Numbered from the stretch's first letter, positions 33,261 to 41,373 are shown. The stretch: DNA of 64,000 nt from Streptomyces sp. 135 (GCF_020026305.1 NZ_CP075691.1:7991415-8055414), one strand, 5' to 3'. Numbers and translations: made by a program. The notes: generated by a model not told the origin, from the letters alone.

Positions 33261-33434
33261 GTGACACCAGAACTGACGAAGCACGAGAAGCGACCGGCGG
33301 AACGCGGCGGCGAACGGGCCGGCAGACCCCCCAAGCTCCGCAACCTGGAGGCGTGGGCCAAGGCGGCCCCCATTCGTCTGGCGGGCTACGAGGACGACCT
33401 CGCCGAGCCGCACATCCTCCCGGGCATCGACTGA
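33261..33434 (+). CDS. 57-residue small protein of unknown function
   Basis: GTG 33261 has a strong site, AAAGGAG at 6 bases. The frame encodes 57 residues: a basic N-terminal half (KHEKRPAERGGERAGRPPKLR), then NLEAWAKAAPIRLAGYEDD and a C-terminus rich in acid and proline (PHILPGID). There is no Cys, no membrane segment and no signal. The layout of a charged leader and a short distinct tail recalls peptide precursors, but no modifying enzyme lies near, so this is only a resemblance. A clear hairpin terminator follows at 33463-33489, and an A/T-rich 260-base stretch precedes it, so it is its own transcription unit. Confidence 0.6.
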   Translation: MTPELTKHEKRPAERGGERAGRPPKLRNLEAWAKAAPIRLAGYEDDLAEPHILPGID

Positions 33435-33462
33435 TCGGTACCGCCGGTCGTCGGCTTCGCAC

Positions 33463-33489
33463 TGTGCCCCTGCCCGTGGCGGGGGCACA
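33463..33489. terminator. hairpin terminator after the 57-residue gene
   Basis: TGTGCCCCTGCC (33463-33474) pairs with GGCGGGGGCACA (33478-33489) with one mismatch and a 3-base loop. It also suits the convergent MerR gene. Confidence 0.65.
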
Positions 33490-33583
33490 GGTGTATCCGG
33501 TGTGGCGCGGACGACCGTCCCCTCCACGACCGTCCGCCCCCCCGTCGCCATCTCACGCCAGTACCCCTGTGGGGCCGGGAGAT

Positions 33584-33955
33584 TCACCCGCAAGACACCT
33601 CGGCGCGGGAAGCGCGTGACGAAGTGTCGAGGAGGTCGCGGAGCGACGTGCGGGCCTGTTGCAGGTCGGCGATGCGCGTGTCCAGCTCGGACAGGTGCGT
33701 CCGGAGGTGCTCCAGGACGCAGGTGTCGAGTTCCGGTCCGTCGCCGAGGAAGCACGGCATGAGGTCGCGGATGATCCGGGTGGGGAGCCCCGCGGCCAGC
33801 AGCGTCCGGATCCGCGTGACGGTCGTCAGCGCGCCCTCGCCGTAGTGCCGGTGGCCGCCGTCCGTCCGGGACGGGACGAGCAGGCCCTGTTCCTCGTAGT
33901 AACGCAGCAGGCGCACGCTCACGCCTGTCGCGCGGGCCAGTTCGCCGATCTTCAT
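33584..33955 (-). CDS. MerR-family transcriptional regulator
   Basis: The start is ATG 33955 with GAGGTG six bases upstream; an upstream frame to 34042 crosses the divergent promoter. The 123-residue protein opens MKIGELARATGVSVRLLRYYEEQGLLVPSRTDGGHRHYGEGAL, the winged-helix DNA-binding region of MerR proteins, followed by a dimerisation helix (LEHLRTHLSELDTRIADLQQARTSLRDLL). The C-terminal effector part is short and has a single Cys in the helix before the end and one at the terminus, so metal sensing of the classic kind is not evident. A palindrome in the gap to the divergent ABM gene is its probable operator. Confidence 0.92.
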   Translation of the reverse strand: MKIGELARATGVSVRLLRYYEEQGLLVPSRTDGGHRHYGEGALTTVTRIRTLLAAGLPTRIIRDLMPCFLGDGPELDTCVLEHLRTHLSELDTRIADLQQARTSLRDLLDTSSRASRAEVSCG

Positions 33956-33980
33956 GTGGCGCACCTCACGTGTCATGAAC

Positions 33981-34012
33981 TTGAACCTCACATGGATGTG
34001 AGATCGTAGCGT
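33981..34012 (+). promoter_or_regulatory. MerR-type promoter with palindromic operator
   Basis: TTGAAC (33981-33986) is followed by the perfect palindrome CTCACATGGATGTGAG (33987-34002) and a -10 region GTAGCG/TAGCGT at 34006-34012, giving the long 19-20 base spacer that MerR proteins untwist on activation. Transcription would begin at or next to ATG 34020. Confidence 0.7.
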
Positions 34013-34019
34013 CGCCCTC

Positions 34020-34436
34020 ATGACGACGGCACAAGCACCCATCTCCCTCTACGGTTTTCTGCGCCCCCGGCCCGAACGGGCCGACGAGGTCCGGCAGTTC
34101 CTCGCCTCCCTCGTGGAGCCCACCCGGCGGGAGGAGGGCAACCTGGAGTACCACCTGCACGCGCAGGACGACGGCCGGCTCTTCCTGTACGAGGTCTGGC
34201 GCTCCCAGGAAGACCTGGACCGGCACAACGCCACACCGGCGCTGCGCCACTTCCTGGACCACCTGCTGGACTTCCTCGAAGAAGCCCCCGACGGCTACTT
34301 CGACACCATGATCAGTCCGTATCCGCGCGAGTCGGGCGAGTCGGGTGATTCGGGTGAGCCGTTCGTGGGCTCGAAAAAAACCAGTGGATCGGCGCCGCTG
34401 AACGCCACTAACGTGCTGCCGGACCGAGTCGCCTGA
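34020..34436 (+). CDS. antibiotic-biosynthesis-monooxygenase (ABM) domain protein
   Basis: The 138-residue protein has an ABM ferredoxin-like barrel in residues 8-100: LYGFLRPRPERADEVRQFLASLVEPTRREEGNLEYHLHAQDD, then LFLYEVWRSQEDLDRHNATPALRHFLDHL, as in YgiN-type quinol monooxygenases. A repetitive, polar tail (GESGESGDSGEP, from 9-base repeats) follows. There is no Shine-Dalgarno sequence before ATG 34020 and the promoter places the start of the RNA next to it, so the mRNA is probably leaderless. The divergent MerR protein is its likely regulator, suggesting a stress or xenobiotic response. Confidence 0.85.
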   Translation: MTTAQAPISLYGFLRPRPERADEVRQFLASLVEPTRREEGNLEYHLHAQDDGRLFLYEVWRSQEDLDRHNATPALRHFLDHLLDFLEEAPDGYFDTMISPYPRESGESGDSGEPFVGSKKTSGSAPLNATNVLPDRVA

Positions 34437-34554
34437 CCAAGGACGGGCCGTTGTACACCCTGTGAGACACCCCGAGAGCTGATCTGCAGCGCGCCGCGCC
34501 TCCGCGTCGCGCTGCCCTTTGCTGCGGACTTCTCACTGAAACCGGTGTACTTCT

Positions 34555-35103
34555 GTGCTTGAAAACTGGGTGGTCATGCCCGCCTGCCTGCCCCTCGTCC
34601 TGCGCCGTTGCCACACGTGCGCGTCCGAACGGTTCCGGGCCAACGGCAAGTTCCGTGTCAACGCGAACCGCAAGCTCCTCGATGCCTGGCTCCTCGTGCT
34701 CTGTACCGCTTGCGGGGAGACCGCGAAGCTCACGGTCCTGGAGCGGCTGAACGTGCGCTCCGTACGGCCCGAGCTGCTGGACCGGATGCACGCCAACGAC
34801 CCGGGCCTGGCAGCCGAGTTGCTCCAGGACCCGGTCGTGCGGCGCCGCAATCGCATCGCTCTCGACTGGGCGGACGCCTGGCGTCTCGACACCGGCGGAT
34901 CGGATCACCCGGACAGCGAGGTGATCGACGTATCGGTCCGCTTCGCGGCGCGGATCCCGGTCCGGCCGGTGCGGCTGATCGCTGAAGGCTGCGGTCTTCC
35001 GAGGGCCGAGGTCGAGAGGCTGATCGACGAGGGGAAGGTCGTCTCGGCGGTCCGGCTGAGCGGCAAGCTCTCCGGTGACTTCACCTTCATGCTCAAACGC
35101 TGA
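34555..35103 (+). CDS. DUF1062-family protein
   Basis: The 182-residue protein matches the DUF1062 family by length and by RRCHTCASERFRANGKFRVNANRKLLDAWLLVLCTACGETAKLTVLER, where CxxC pairs (CHTC and CTAC) form a probable zinc ribbon at the N-terminus. NDPGLAAELLQDPVVRRRNRIALDW and a C-terminal RVSF-like region follow. The function of the family is not known. GTG 34555 is chosen by the family start. It is a single gene in a 118-base clear space after the ABM gene. Confidence 0.78.
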   Translation: MLENWVVMPACLPLVLRRCHTCASERFRANGKFRVNANRKLLDAWLLVLCTACGETAKLTVLERLNVRSVRPELLDRMHANDPGLAAELLQDPVVRRRNRIALDWADAWRLDTGGSDHPDSEVIDVSVRFAARIPVRPVRLIAEGCGLPRAEVERLIDEGKVVSAVRLSGKLSGDFTFMLKR

Positions 35104-35176
35104 GCCCTGCCAGGCCCGGGGCCTGTCCGGCGCGATCCGCCGGGCAGGCCCCGGGCCGCGGGCGGCCACCTTCAGG

Positions 35177-35998
35177 TCATGCGGCGGCTGCTTGCTGCCG
35201 GTCCACGAACTCCGTGACGGTACGGGCGAACAGCTCGGGCAGCTCGAAGGGCAGCGCATGGCCGCAGTCCAGTTCCAAGAACTCGGCGCCGGCGATGGAC
35301 GCCGCCAACTCCCTTTGGTGGTGCGGCGGGACGATCAGGTCCTGGGACCCCGACACGACCAGGGTGGGGGCGGTGATCCTGGCCAGCGCCTCGGTGATGT
35401 CCACCCGGATGTTCAGCTCCGACTGGCGGGCCATGCCGTCCGCGTCGAACAGCGCGTTGCACGCGGCCACGCTCTCCTCGAAGTCCTCGGTGCGGCGCCC
35501 GGCCAGCGTCTTGGCGCCGAAGGCGGTGACCTGGAGCGCCCGGGAGAACAGGTCCTTGTCGACGCGCAGCAGCCGCTGCCACAGGTCGAACTGGAACTCC
35601 TGCCACGGGTCGGTCACCGCCCAGCCCGCGTGCAGGAAGAGGGAACGTATCCGCTCGGGGCGGGCCCCGGCCGCGGCGGCCGCGACCGTGGCCCCCAGGG
35701 AGTGCCCCGCCAGGTGGAAGGTGTCCAGACCCGCCGCGTCCACGGCGCCGAGCACCTGGGCGACCAGGTCGTCGACGGTCAGCGGGCCACCGGCGTCGGT
35801 GGTGGCACCCGACCCGGACAGGGTCGGGGCGACGATGGTGCAGCGGTCCTTGAGGGCGTCGATGACCGGGCCCCAGTTGCCCTCGGGGGTGGCGCCGGTG
35901 CCGTGCACCAGCACCAGGGCCGGACCCGAGCCGGTGATCAGGCAGTCGACGGCACTGTCGCCACCGGAGATCGGGACGTGAACGGTCGTATAGGTCAT
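35177..35998 (-). CDS. alpha/beta-hydrolase
   Basis: ATG 35998 (MTYTTVHVPISGG) is chosen over the longer frame to 36073. The 273-residue protein has VLVHGTGATPEGNW (oxyanion loop), the nucleophile elbow LAGHSLGATVA, the acid in VVSGSQDLIVPP, and the base in LDCGHALPFELP. Size and layout match the general esterase/epoxide-hydrolase-like family. There is no signal peptide. The substrate is not deducible. Upstream lies a triple AACGTCAAG repeat that on this strand reads as three TTGACG boxes. Confidence 0.88.
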   Translation of the reverse strand: MTYTTVHVPISGGDSAVDCLITGSGPALVLVHGTGATPEGNWGPVIDALKDRCTIVAPTLSGSGATTDAGGPLTVDDLVAQVLGAVDAAGLDTFHLAGHSLGATVAAAAAGARPERIRSLFLHAGWAVTDPWQEFQFDLWQRLLRVDKDLFSRALQVTAFGAKTLAGRRTEDFEESVAACNALFDADGMARQSELNIRVDITEALARITAPTLVVSGSQDLIVPPHHQRELAASIAGAEFLELDCGHALPFELPELFARTVTEFVDRQQAAAA

Positions 35999-36072
35999 GG
36001 TGGTTGCGGCCTTTCGGGGGAGGGCACGAGGCGTACGGCGAGGTGTACATACGCCGCCGACAGGTCCGCCCA

Positions 36073-36099
36073 AACGTCAAGAACGTCAAGAACGTCAAG
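36073..36099. repeat. three tandem AACGTCAAG units
   Basis: Three exact 9-base units. On the minus strand they present TTGACG three times, each a possible -35 element for the hydrolase gene, or binding sites for a regulator. Confidence 0.7.
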
Positions 36100-36118
36100 G
36101 CATGGTGATCTCCGTGCG

Positions 36119-36147
36119 TTGACAGGCGGGGATCGGGTGACTGTAAT
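36119..36147 (+). promoter_or_regulatory. near-consensus promoter toward the nitroreductase gene
   Basis: TTGACA (36119-36124) and TGTAAT (36142-36147) with a 17-base spacer; about 270 bases before ATG 36424, so the leader would be long. Confidence 0.55.
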
Positions 36148-36423
36148 GGTGCTCGTGCCGCGTGGCGCCGACCAAAGAGCAGTGGGCAGGTCGGCGATCG
36201 GGCGAGCACCTTCACTCAAGGACGTCGCCGATGGACACGTCGTGAGTTCACACCGCCAGGCCTTCGCCTGATCCGCGCGCCTTCGCGCGCCCCGGTCACG
36301 CCCCTCACGCGTGGCCCCGCCTTCCACCGCGTACGACGCGAACCCCGCACGATGCGAACCCCGCACGACGCGAACCGCGCCCAGCGCGGTACCGAACATT
36401 CCGTACGGAGACCCGACACCGTC

Positions 36424-37365
36424 ATGCCCACACCCGCCACATCCTTCAACCAATCCGTCATCGACGAGTTCCGCGCCAACGGCGGCAAGGTCGGCGGCCC
36501 CTTCGAGGGCGGCGACCTGCTCCTGCTCACCACCACCGGAGCCAGGTCCGGCAAGGAACACACCACCCCGCTCGGCTTCGTCCGCGACGGCGACCTGCTC
36601 CTGCTGGTCGGCTCGAACCTCGGCGGGCCGTGCCATCCCGACTGGTACCACAACGTCCTCGCCCACCCGACGGTCGGCGTGGAGCTCGGCACCGAGGAGT
36701 TCCAGGCGATCGCCGTCCCCGCCGAGGGGGAGCGGCGCGACCGGCTCTTCGCGCGGATCACGGCAGCCGAGCCCGGATACGGCGACTACCAGGCGCGCAC
36801 CAGCCGGATCCTGCCCGTCGTCGTCCTTGAGCGGCCCGCGCACGAGGCCGGCATCCCGCAGGAGGCCGGTGACTTCGCCGAGAAGATGCAGCAGGTGCAC
36901 CTGTGGCTGCGCGGCCAGCTGCGGCACGTACGGGACGAGACCGAGGCACACTTCGCGGCGACAGCGGCGCACCGGGGCCCCGGAGCGCCGCCGGAACCGG
37001 GGCTCGGGCTGCGGATCCGCCAGCACTGCCTGGCGTTCTGCGAGGCCCTGGAGTTCCACCACACCAGCGAGGAGGCGCATCTCTTCCCGACGATGGCGGG
37101 CTACCACCTCGAACTGCGCGAGACCTTCGACCGGCTCGCCGAGGAACACCGGACGGTCGCCCGCATCCAGGGCGAGCTCGCCGGGCTCCTGGCCGGCCTC
37201 GGGGGAGCGGACCCGGAGCGTTTCCGAGCCGAACTGGCGCGCATGTCGGAGGAGTTGACCCGCCATCTCGACTACGAGGAGGAAGCGCTCCTGCCGATCC
37301 TGGCCGAACTGCCGTGGCCGCCCGGACCGCCCGTCCCGCCCGGACAGCCCGAGGCCGTCAAGTAG
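36424..37365 (+). CDS. deazaflavin(F420)-dependent nitroreductase fused to a hemerythrin HHE domain
   Basis: The 313-residue protein has two modules. Residues 1-145 match the Ddn-type split-barrel nitroreductases: LLLLTTTGARSGKEHTTPLGFVRDGDLLLLVGSNLGGPCHPDWYHNVLAHPTVGVELG. Residues 155-300 form an HHE helical bundle: WLRGQLRHVRDETEAHF, CLAFCEALEFHHTSEEAHLFPTM, FDRLAEEHRTVARI and LTRHLDYEEEALLPIL, with His and Glu at the positions that bind a di-iron centre. The C-terminus is proline-rich. Such a fusion would join an F420H2-using reductase to an oxygen- or NO-responsive di-iron site. Its end overlaps the convergent ligase gene by 8 bases. Confidence 0.88.
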   Translation: MPTPATSFNQSVIDEFRANGGKVGGPFEGGDLLLLTTTGARSGKEHTTPLGFVRDGDLLLLVGSNLGGPCHPDWYHNVLAHPTVGVELGTEEFQAIAVPAEGERRDRLFARITAAEPGYGDYQARTSRILPVVVLERPAHEAGIPQEAGDFAEKMQQVHLWLRGQLRHVRDETEAHFAATAAHRGPGAPPEPGLGLRIRQHCLAFCEALEFHHTSEEAHLFPTMAGYHLELRETFDRLAEEHRTVARIQGELAGLLAGLGGADPERFRAELARMSEELTRHLDYEEEALLPILAELPWPPGPPVPPGQPEAVK

Positions 37366-38521
37366 CCGCGGTCTGTTCGGTGCCGGGCAGCCGCGGCCCC
37401 CGCGCGGGGCCCGGTGTCCGGCTCGCGGCCGTGCGGGCGGCCAGGTCGTCGACGACGTCGAGCAGGCTGCCCGCGCGGGCGTGGACGGAGCGCTGCCGTT
37501 CGGCTCCGCCGCCATGCGTGACGAGATGCCGCAGGACCTTGGTGACCTGCGACAGCTCGCGGTGTTCCGCCAGAGTCGGCCGGACGTGCTCCAGCAGGCG
37601 GCGTACCTCGTGGGTGGTCGGCACCAGCCGGCTGGTCCGCGGATCGAGGCTGTGCCCGGTCAGACCATCGCGGGCGCACCGCCAGTACGCCGCACGCAGC
37701 AGCGCTTCGTCCATCGCGGGCCCGGGGTCGCCGCGGCGTACCCGTTCCAGCGCACGGACGACCAGTGCCCGCACGAGGACCGCGAAGACCGCCGCTTCCT
37801 CGACGGTGGTGGGGACGTCCATCACCCTGATCTCCACGGTGGGCAGGTGCGCACACGGACGCACGTCCCAGTACAGCGAGCGTTCGCCCCGGATCGCGCC
37901 TGCCTCCTGGAGCGAAGCCGCGAGCGCGTCGTAGTGCGCGGCCGAGGAGAAGTACGGCGGCGGGCCGGACACGGGCCAGCGCGTGACTCCCAGGGTCCGC
38001 CAGCTGCAGTAGCCGCTGTCCCGCTCCTCCCAGAAGGGGGAGTTCGCCGCCAGTGCCACCAGGACGGGCAGCCACGGCCGCAGGTGGTTGCCGACCAGGA
38101 CGGCGTGCTCCCGGTCCGGGACCTGGACGTGTACGTGGAGCCCGCAGAAGGCGAAGGTGTCGTACAGGGACCTGAACATCTCGAACTGGGGAAGGTAGTG
38201 GGCGTCGTCATTGAGCGGCATCGGCGTCCGCATGCCCAGCAGCGGTGTCCCGGAGGCGAGAGGGCGCACCCCGTCCCGCGCCGCGGCGGTGACGACGGCG
38301 GAGCGTACGCGCCGCAGTTCGTGCCGGAGTTCGCCGAGGGTCCGGCAGGGCGGAGTCTTGCCCTCCACCTGATATCGGCACGCCTCGCCCGTCACCAGGT
38401 CCCCGAGCACCGGCTTGACGCGAGCCAGGATCCGGGGCGCCGCCGCGACCACCGTGCGCTGGGCGGCACCGACGAGGAAGTACTCCTCCTCGACACCGAC
38501 GGTGGGGATATGGTCCGCCAT
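37358..38521 (-). CDS. carboxylate-amine ligase, YbdK/GCS2 family
   Basis: ATG 38521 has GGAAGG 9 bases upstream. The 387-residue protein starts PTVGVEEEYFLV, the ATP/Mg2+ block of the GCS2 branch of glutamate-cysteine ligases, and has GLHVHVQVPDREHAVLVGNHLRPWLPVLVALAANSPFW and VEIRVMDVPTTVEEA, which are diagnostic. YbdK-type proteins have weak glutamate-cysteine ligase activity and an unclear main role. The last 30 residues are Pro/Arg-rich. The gene converges with, and overlaps by 8 bases, the nitroreductase-hemerythrin gene. Confidence 0.9.
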   Translation of the reverse strand: MADHIPTVGVEEEYFLVGAAQRTVVAAAPRILARVKPVLGDLVTGEACRYQVEGKTPPCRTLGELRHELRRVRSAVVTAAARDGVRPLASGTPLLGMRTPMPLNDDAHYLPQFEMFRSLYDTFAFCGLHVHVQVPDREHAVLVGNHLRPWLPVLVALAANSPFWEERDSGYCSWRTLGVTRWPVSGPPPYFSSAAHYDALAASLQEAGAIRGERSLYWDVRPCAHLPTVEIRVMDVPTTVEEAAVFAVLVRALVVRALERVRRGDPGPAMDEALLRAAYWRCARDGLTGHSLDPRTSRLVPTTHEVRRLLEHVRPTLAEHRELSQVTKVLRHLVTHGGGAERQRSVHARAGSLLDVVDDLAARTAASRTPGPARGPRLPGTEQTAAT

Positions 38522-38549
38522 GCGCCGTGTCCTTCCGCCGACGTGCATG

Positions 38550-38591
38550 CCTGTCCCTCTGTGGCTGTCTTTCTGTGCCTGTCCTTCTGTG
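38550..38591. repeat. three imperfect 13-15 base C/T-rich units
   Basis: CCTGTCCCTCTGTG, CTGTCTTTCTGTG and CCTGTCCTTCTGTG follow one another just upstream of the YbdK-type gene (in its leader on the minus strand). No function is evident. Confidence 0.5.
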
Positions 38592-38691
38592 CACCTTCCT
38601 CGCCCGGAGGGCCGACAGCGAGTCCGGCGCGCCCGGGAGCATGACCGGACCCGGCAGAGGGGCACTCCAGGATCCCAGCGCCCGCGCCGGT

Positions 38692-39744
38692 TCACACGTC
38701 CCGTACCGGCCCCGTGCTCTCCCGTTCGATGAGCCGCGGCAGCGGCACCTGGACGGTCGCCGCGGGCCCGTCGTCGAGGAGGGCGAGCAGCTCGCGGGCG
38801 GCCGTGCGGCCGAACGCCACGGTGTCCCGGGACAGGGCCGTCAGCCATGGGTGCACCATGCGGCACAGCGCCGAGTCCTCCCAGGCCACGACCGACACGT
38901 CGTCCGGGACGCCGAAGCCGAGGGAGGACGCGGCGGCGACCCCGGCCACGGCCATCACGTCGTTGTCGTACACCAGGGCCGTCGGCGGTTCGGCGGACTG
39001 CAGGACGCGCCGGGTCACGGCGGCGCCCTCCGCGTCGGAGTAGTCGGTCGTCACCGAGCGCACCCCGGACAGGCCGCGGCTCGCCGCCTCGGCCCGCAGG
39101 GTGCGCATGCGGCGCTCGGTGTGCGCGAGCCCTTCCATGCCCGCGATGTGCACGATGCGGCGGTGCCCGAGGGCGTGCAGATGGCCCACGACCGACGCCA
39201 TCGCCCCCGCGTCGTCCGCCCACACCGTGGAGAGCCCCGGCGGCCCCGCCTCCGGGTCGGGCACGCCGCCCGTCACCACCGCGGGCAGCCCCAGCTCGTC
39301 GAGGAGTGCGGGCCGGGGGTCGTCCGTGCGCGGGTCGACCACGAGCACGCCGTCCACCCGGTGCTCGGCCCACCAGCGGCGGTAGACCGCGCACTCGGCG
39401 GCCACGTCCTCCACCACCTGGAAGAGCAGCCCCAAGTGCCGCTCGGCCAGCACCTCCTGGACGCCGGAGATGAGCTGGAGGAAGAAGGAGTCGACGCCCA
39501 GCGTCGCCGCGGGCCGCGCCACGACCAGGCCGACGGTGGCCGAGCCCTCGCCCGACAGGGCGCGCGCCGCCGTACTGGGCCGCCAGCCGAGCTGTTCCGC
39601 GACCCTGCGCACCCGGTCGCGGGTGATCTCGGAGACGCCGGGCCGGTCGTTGAGCGCGAAGGAGACGGCGCTCTCGGAGACCCCGGCGCGGCGCGCGATG
39701 TCCTTCATGGTCGGCCGGCGTGCCGGTGACCGCTTGCCTTGCAC
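38692..39744 (-). CDS. LacI-family transcriptional regulator
   Basis: I start at GTG 39744 (AAGGGG 6-7 bases upstream), giving 350 residues. The N-terminal helix-turn-helix MKDIARRAGVSESAVSFALNDRPGVSEITRDRVRRVAEQLGWRP is complete, including the hinge-helix region. The periplasmic-binding-protein-like core (VGLVVARP, DGVLVVDPR, VYDNDVMAVAGVAAA) would bind a sugar. It diverges from a sugar ABC transporter and two glycosidase genes, so it most likely represses them until a mannose-containing oligosaccharide or its product appears. Two operator-like repeats lie in the gap. Confidence 0.93.
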   Translation of the reverse strand: MQGKRSPARRPTMKDIARRAGVSESAVSFALNDRPGVSEITRDRVRRVAEQLGWRPSTAARALSGEGSATVGLVVARPAATLGVDSFFLQLISGVQEVLAERHLGLLFQVVEDVAAECAVYRRWWAEHRVDGVLVVDPRTDDPRPALLDELGLPAVVTGGVPDPEAGPPGLSTVWADDAGAMASVVGHLHALGHRRIVHIAGMEGLAHTERRMRTLRAEAASRGLSGVRSVTTDYSDAEGAAVTRRVLQSAEPPTALVYDNDVMAVAGVAAASSLGFGVPDDVSVVAWEDSALCRMVHPWLTALSRDTVAFGRTAARELLALLDDGPAATVQVPLPRLIERESTGPVRDV

Positions 39745-39771
39745 CCGTAGCCCCTTTCCTGGCACCGCGCA

Positions 39772-39809
39772 CTAAAGCGCTTGAGCGCATCGACTCTAAA
39801 GCGCATTAG
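39772..39809. promoter_or_regulatory. pair of LacI-type operator-like sites
   Basis: CTAAAGCGCTTGAG (39772-39785) and CTAAAGCGCATTAG (39796-39809) are 12/14 identical and near-palindromic, centred on GCGC, as LacI-family operators are. Their starts are 24 bases apart, just over two helical turns, and they lie directly before the LacI gene, so autoregulation is likely. Confidence 0.7.
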
Positions 39810-40010
39810 TCAACTGCCGCAAGACCCGTGACACACGCGCCTGACCTGGGAATTGCCGGGCAGAACGAGAGATCTTCGCTATTGATTCCCCGAATCCATT
39901 GACTTTGCGCCACGGTTGGATGCAGGGTCTGCCTCGGCGTGGATTGCCCGGCTCGGACGGCCGCAGTCACCGCCGTCTCACGCTGGGCCGAGCAAAGGAG
40001 CCGTTTCACC

Positions 40011-41309
40011 GTGCGTATCTCCCGTATTCCCCGCAGAGCGGTCGCCGCAGGCGCCGTCCTCGCTGTCCTGCTGCCGCTGAGCGCCTGTGGCGACGGAGGC
40101 GACGGCGGCGGTTCCACGGACGCGTCGGGCAAGATCGAAGGCAAGATCACCTTCCAGACCTGGAATCTGAAGGCGAACTTCAAGCCCTACTTCGAGGGCC
40201 TCGTCGCCGAGTTCGAGAAGAAGTACCCCGGCACCGACGTCAAGTGGATCGACCAGCCCGGCGAGGGCTACGCCGACAAGATCAGCGCCGACGCCGCCGC
40301 GGGCACGCTGCCCGACGTCGTGAACGTCTCGCCCGATCTGGTCGCCCCGCTCGCCAAGGCCGGCCTCGCGCTCGACCTCGACAAGGCCGCGGGCAAGTAC
40401 GAGAAGGAGTACCTCCCCGGGGCCTGGAAGAGCCACCAGATACCGGGCACGGAGGGGACGTACGCCTTCCCCTGGTACCTGAACACCGGGCCGCTCTTCT
40501 ACAACAAGCGCCTCTTCAAGGATGCGGGCCTCGACGAGAACGAGCCCCCGAAGACGTACGACCAGCTCTTCGACCAGGCCTTGCAGTTGGCGAAGAAGAG
40601 CGACGGGAAGATCGCCACGCTCGCCAACGTCCCCACCATCGAGGACTTCGGGCGCTACGGCGTCCCGCTGATGAACAAGGAAGGCACCGGCTTCACCTTC
40701 AACGACGCCAAGGGCGTCGAACTCCTCACCAAGTACAAGAAGCTGTACGACGCCAAGGCCCTGGACGGGCAGGCGCTGACGGCGACGCCGGAGTCGACCG
40801 GCAAGAAGTTCCTCACCGAGGCCGTCGCCATGAACCCCGGCAGCGCGCTGGACCTGGAGAAGTTCAAGAAGGACGCGCCGAAGCTCTACAAGAACATCGG
40901 CATCACCCCGCAGATCAGCAACACCGGCAAGGACAACATGTACGTGATGGGCGTGATGGTGAACGCCCGCACCAAGCAGACGCCGGCCGCCGTCGCCTTC
41001 GCGCACTTCGTCACCGACGCCAAGCACCAGATGGAGTTCGCCAAGCAGGTCGCGATCTTCCCGAGCACCCAGGGCTCCCTGGACGACCCCTACTTCACCG
41101 AGCAGGACGGCAAGGAGGAGACGCGGGTCCGCGTCGCCGCCGCGAAGTCCGTCAAGACGGCGGTGAACTACACGCCCGTGCTCTTCAGCGAGCAGATGAA
41201 GGTCGAGCTGCGCAACTCCGTCGCCAAGGCACTCCAGGGCAAGGAGAGCCCCAAGGAAGCGCTTGACAACGCTGTCAAGAACTGCGACCGGCTGCTGAAG
41301 CAGAGCTGA
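40011..41309 (+). CDS. extracellular sugar-binding lipoprotein of an ABC transporter
   Basis: GTG 40011 follows AAAGGAG. The 432-residue protein has a twin-basic start (RISRIPRR), a hydrophobic segment and the lipobox LSAC, with mature Cys near residue 24. The body is a family-1 solute-binding protein: ITFQTWNLKANFKPYFEGLVAEFEKKYPGTDVKW, GTLPDVVNVSPDL, FPWYLNTGPLFYNKRLFKDAGL and PSTQGSLDDPYF. It would capture a sugar oligomer outside the membrane and pass it to the two permeases encoded next. The neighbouring glycosidases suggest mannosides. Confidence 0.92.
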   Translation: MRISRIPRRAVAAGAVLAVLLPLSACGDGGDGGGSTDASGKIEGKITFQTWNLKANFKPYFEGLVAEFEKKYPGTDVKWIDQPGEGYADKISADAAAGTLPDVVNVSPDLVAPLAKAGLALDLDKAAGKYEKEYLPGAWKSHQIPGTEGTYAFPWYLNTGPLFYNKRLFKDAGLDENEPPKTYDQLFDQALQLAKKSDGKIATLANVPTIEDFGRYGVPLMNKEGTGFTFNDAKGVELLTKYKKLYDAKALDGQALTATPESTGKKFLTEAVAMNPGSALDLEKFKKDAPKLYKNIGITPQISNTGKDNMYVMGVMVNARTKQTPAAVAFAHFVTDAKHQMEFAKQVAIFPSTQGSLDDPYFTEQDGKEETRVRVAAAKSVKTAVNYTPVLFSEQMKVELRNSVAKALQGKESPKEALDNAVKNCDRLLKQS

Positions 41310-41373
41310 GCCCCGGCGCCGTGCCGTGCCGAGCCGTGCCCAGCCGTGAAGCCATGACCAGGGAACGCCAGCC

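Larger units (their letters stand above)
35999..36423. other. divergent promoter region between hydrolase and nitroreductase genes
   Basis: This 425-base gap has no credible gene. It holds the 9-base triple repeat at 36073-36099, a near-consensus rightward promoter at 36119-36147, and a G/C-rich leader before ATG 36424 with short ACGCGAACC-like repeats (36346-36377). Confidence 0.55.
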
